This document shows, piece after piece, positions 6,869 to 8,841 of a DNA stretch of 8,841 nt (its first letter is position 1; each line of letters begins with the position of its first letter). The notes beneath the pieces were generated by a model. It saw nothing but the letters and a program-made list of their open reading frames with translations. It was not told where the DNA came from and did not search any database. The stretch spans positions 1 through 8,841 of the forward strand of contig CAYPJU010000141.1 in the NCBI GenBank assembly GCA_964411125.1, in the 5' to 3' direction. The stretch is from JBFIHF01 sp964411125. Its GTDB lineage: Bacteria > Myxococcota_A > Bradymonadia > Bradymonadales > Bradymonadaceae. Made by a program: the position numbers and the translations under genes.

Positions 6869-6970
6869 TCAATACGACCACTCCGTCGCGATCTCCACCC
6901 CCGACAGGTCGAGCGCATCGGCAATCTTCAGCAACGTGGCTCGGCGCGGCATCGACGGCTGCGAGAAGAA
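6869..6970 (-). CDS. XRE-type HTH regulator, C-terminal fragment at assembly gap
   Basis: The 33 residues encoded up to the gap end the gene: SQPSMPRRATLLKIADALDL, then SGVEIATEWSY and a TGA stop. The PRRATLLKIADALDL stretch matches the last helix of the Cro/C1 (XRE) DNA-binding domain, where the pattern P-x2-TLLKIADAL is characteristic. The start and recognition helix are lost in the run of N. On the far side of the gap, minus-strand codons 7181-7071 stay open and end LDRALEFRGIGSLVQLWCEEV, with a GTG at 7094 as the only start; this could be the N-terminal end of the same gene. The N run has a placeholder length of 100, so the frame across it carries no information. If joined, it would be a small regulator of roughly 70-100 residues. 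It is convergent with the helicase and could be an antitoxin-type or cassette regulator. Confidence 0.5.
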   Translation of the reverse strand, partial: FFSQPSMPRRATLLKIADALDLSGVEIATEWSY

Positions 6971-7070
6971 NNNNNNNNNNNNNNNNNNNNNNNNNNNNNN
7001 NNNNNNNNNNNNNNNNNNNNNNNNNNNNNNNNNNNNNNNNNNNNNNNNNNNNNNNNNNNNNNNNNNNNNN
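6971..7070. other. Assembly gap (100 N)
   Basis: A run of exactly 100 N, the usual placeholder for a scaffold join of unknown size. Anything about distance, frame or even adjacency of the genes on either side depends on this join being right. It splits a small HTH gene on the minus strand. Confidence 0.98.
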
Positions 7071-7181
7071 GACCTCCTCGCACCATAACTGCACCAGGCT
7101 CCCAATTCCCCGAAACTCGAGGGCACGATCGAGCGGTCGCGACGAGTCGATCGGGATCGATTGGCCGCGAGAAGTGGCGGG
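7071..7181 (-). CDS. Possible N-terminal part of the HTH gene beyond the gap
   Basis: On the minus strand a 37-codon frame runs from just after a TAA (7182-7184) into the gap. It ends DRALEFRGIGSLVQLWCEEV. The only recognised start codon in it is GTG at 7094, which would give just eight residues before the gap (MQLWCEEV). A second open frame starting at 7216 also enters the gap and cannot be excluded, but its composition looks less protein-like. The assignment is tentative and rests mainly on position and strand. Confidence 0.25.
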
Positions 7182-7287
7182 TTACCAGAATCTTGAGTTT
7201 CCGGACTTCGCGTCATCCGGGTAGTCGCTCAGCATCCGTGAGGCCTGATGATTTCTCGGTTGAAGTCTCCGACAAACGTGGTGCGGT

Positions 7288-8715
7288 TCACTGTCGGTCT
7301 CGGCGGCGCTGGCGCATGATCGGATGAGACATCGGAACACTGAGCACCGGTCCATCGAGAACCAGTTTCCATCTATCATCGGTGAGCCAATCTCGTCCGG
7401 TTCGCCGAGCCACTTGTCTGAGCAGCGGCTTTCCTTTCTGCCTCCTGCCTTGGGCGAGCAAACAGATCCCTTTTGCCTCGATCGCTCGAAGATCGGTGGG
7501 GTCGAGTTCGCTGCTTTTGTCGAAACAAATGATTGCCTCGTCAAGTCGGCCCAGCCACATCAGATTTTGTCCACGGCTTAGGTGGTGCTGATGCCACTCC
7601 TTGTTTAGCAGGCCGGCAGCTTCGAACGCGTTCTCGGCCTCCTCGAATCGCCGCCGATTCGAGAGGATCACCGCGATCTCATTTTTCGGCCGCCCCCACT
7701 CAGGGTCGAGAACAGACGCAATCTCGCACTCATGGATAGCCCGCGCGGCCAGCTCATCGGAGTCGAGGTGCAACGCCATGTGACCCAGCCTGCAGCCGAT
7801 TTTGAAGTGCAGCCCAGCTTCTTCGGGTTCAGCTTTGATGGCCTCCTCAAGAAGAAACAGCCCGGTCGCAAAATCGCCCGTCGAAAACAGTTCCTCTGCC
7901 TGGGCGACCAAGTTGTACGGTCTGAGTTTCCTCTCCACCGTTCGCAAATCGGAGGCCGCAAAAGCTGAAAGCTCGACGTCGTTCTCGCGGAGTAACCTCA
8001 TGAGCACGACGGGCTGTGGATCGGCAAAGTCCCTGGTGCGGAGCGGAAGCTCGTTCGCAAGGTGAGCGAACTTCTCGAACGCATCGTCCGGCAAGCCCAT
8101 CAACGTCTGTAGGAAGTGACGCTGCTCGGCGACCTGCTCGTCGGGTTCTTTGGCCAACCTTTTGGCCCAGTAGAGAAGGCGATCGGTCCAATCCCCAGAC
8201 AAGGCTTCGAAATCGGCCGCGACGAATGGCGAACCCGACGCCGCAGTCGCATCCGCAATCGAGCGGCAGATCTCTGCTCCCGCTCGGCAGAATGGTCCCT
8301 TTTCAGCGACCACGCGAGCAATCGTCTGCGCATCCAGGCCCCGGTTGTGAAGAACGAAGAGAGCCAAGTACGCCTTCTTGGCGACAAGAAGGAAGCCCTC
8401 TCGCAGGTCGTCGATCCGGCTCGCTCCGCAAATCTCCTCGAGTTGTCCACGGAGATGGGCCACCCCAGTTGCGATGCGCAAGAGAAACTCAACGATATCA
8501 GCGCGCGCCTCGGGTGCATCCTCAGCGAGTGTTTGTGCCAGAACGGTCAGGTTGAAGGGTGCCGGTCGATGCTTTCCCGCTCGCCAGTTTGTCAGGTCCT
8601 GAAGATCAACTCCGGCCCTCGTTGCCACATCTTCTAGCGTTCGTTCTTCGTCGCCTGCTTTCCGAAACGCGTCGATGATGAACTTCGTCCCTTCTCGTCT
8701 GAACCACCAAGGCAA
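7288..8715 (-). CDS. HTH-TPR regulatory protein, possibly 5'-partial
   Basis: This 475-residue protein begins with a helix-turn-helix of the XRE type at about residues 25-63 (TLEDVATRAGVDLQDLTNWR, then a proline break and a further helix). The middle (about 70-255) is all-helical and unrecognised. Residues 266-440 carry tetratricopeptide repeats: clear units at 266-299, 340-373 and 374-407 (LDEAIICFDKSSELDPTD), a degenerate one at 300-337, and a partial one from 408. The tail is basic (MRQRRRDRQ). There is no signal peptide or membrane helix, so it is cytosolic. HTH-TPR proteins usually bind DNA through the N-terminus and sense a peptide or protein partner through the repeats; that role is inferred here. 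The start given is a TTG without a well-placed Shine-Dalgarno. The frame stays open with no other start codon for 42 more codons to the window edge, so the real start may lie outside. Confidence 0.8.
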   Translation of the reverse strand: MPWWFRREGTKFIIDAFRKAGDEERTLEDVATRAGVDLQDLTNWRAGKHRPAPFNLTVLAQTLAEDAPEARADIVEFLLRIATGVAHLRGQLEEICGASRIDDLREGFLLVAKKAYLALFVLHNRGLDAQTIARVVAEKGPFCRAGAEICRSIADATAASGSPFVAADFEALSGDWTDRLLYWAKRLAKEPDEQVAEQRHFLQTLMGLPDDAFEKFAHLANELPLRTRDFADPQPVVLMRLLRENDVELSAFAASDLRTVERKLRPYNLVAQAEELFSTGDFATGLFLLEEAIKAEPEEAGLHFKIGCRLGHMALHLDSDELAARAIHECEIASVLDPEWGRPKNEIAVILSNRRRFEEAENAFEAAGLLNKEWHQHHLSRGQNLMWLGRLDEAIICFDKSSELDPTDLRAIEAKGICLLAQGRRQKGKPLLRQVARRTGRDWLTDDRWKLVLDGPVLSVPMSHPIMRQRRRDRQ

Positions 8716-8841
8716 TGGAAACCCGGGAGATCCTTCTTCGGTGATCTGCTGAAGAGTGAACTGAGGAAAGATGAAGCCACCCCAGTGAACACCAAAGGCG
8801 AAGGTAACGAGACGTAAGGCCGGAAGAACGGAGAGTCCCGG

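Noticed and set aside
1..8841. CRISPR arrays, tRNA/rRNA genes, transposases, attachment sites
   Set aside because: No regularly spaced direct repeats, no recognisable RNA gene signatures, no transposase-like motifs and no terminal inverted repeats were seen on either strand.

Overview
The window is a GC-rich (about 60% by eye) bacterial scaffold with TTG starts, long overlapping antisense frames and one 100-base run of N. No RNA gene, CRISPR array or insertion sequence can be recognised. The composition, the membrane protein with a sigma-factor-like tail and the HTH-TPR regulator would suit a large-genome high-GC Gram-negative such as a myxobacterial or planctomycete-like lineage. That is an impression only, because nothing in the window fixes the taxon.

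Layout from left to right. A small acidic protein of unknown function (3-512, +) ends at a strong GC hairpin (525-551). Convergent to it is a 432-residue protein (651-1949, -) with four N-terminal membrane segments and a cytosolic C-terminal part that resembles sigma-70 regions 2 and 4. A short divergent intergenic region (1950-2056) carries an AT-rich 18-bp near-palindrome. It separates that protein from a beta-CASP metallo-beta-lactamase-fold RNase (2057-3775, +) with a clear ribosome binding site. After 271 bp without a gene comes a 930-residue protein (4047-6839, +) that joins a phospholipase-D (HKD) nuclease domain, an SF2 (SSL2-type) helicase and a DUF3427-like C-terminal domain. Downstream on the minus strand lie the end of an XRE-type HTH regulator cut by the assembly gap (6869-6970; gap 6971-7070) and a 475-residue HTH plus TPR protein (7288-8715, -), whose frame stays open to the window edge.

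The PLD-helicase-DUF3427 architecture belongs to a family often found among defence and restriction genes. The most interesting reading is that the RNase and the PLD-helicase form a two-gene nucleic-acid-processing cassette. In that reading, the divergent membrane-anchored sigma-like protein and/or the neighbouring HTH proteins would control it. The enzyme assignments rest on visible catalytic motifs. The functional link between the genes is inference from strand and proximity.
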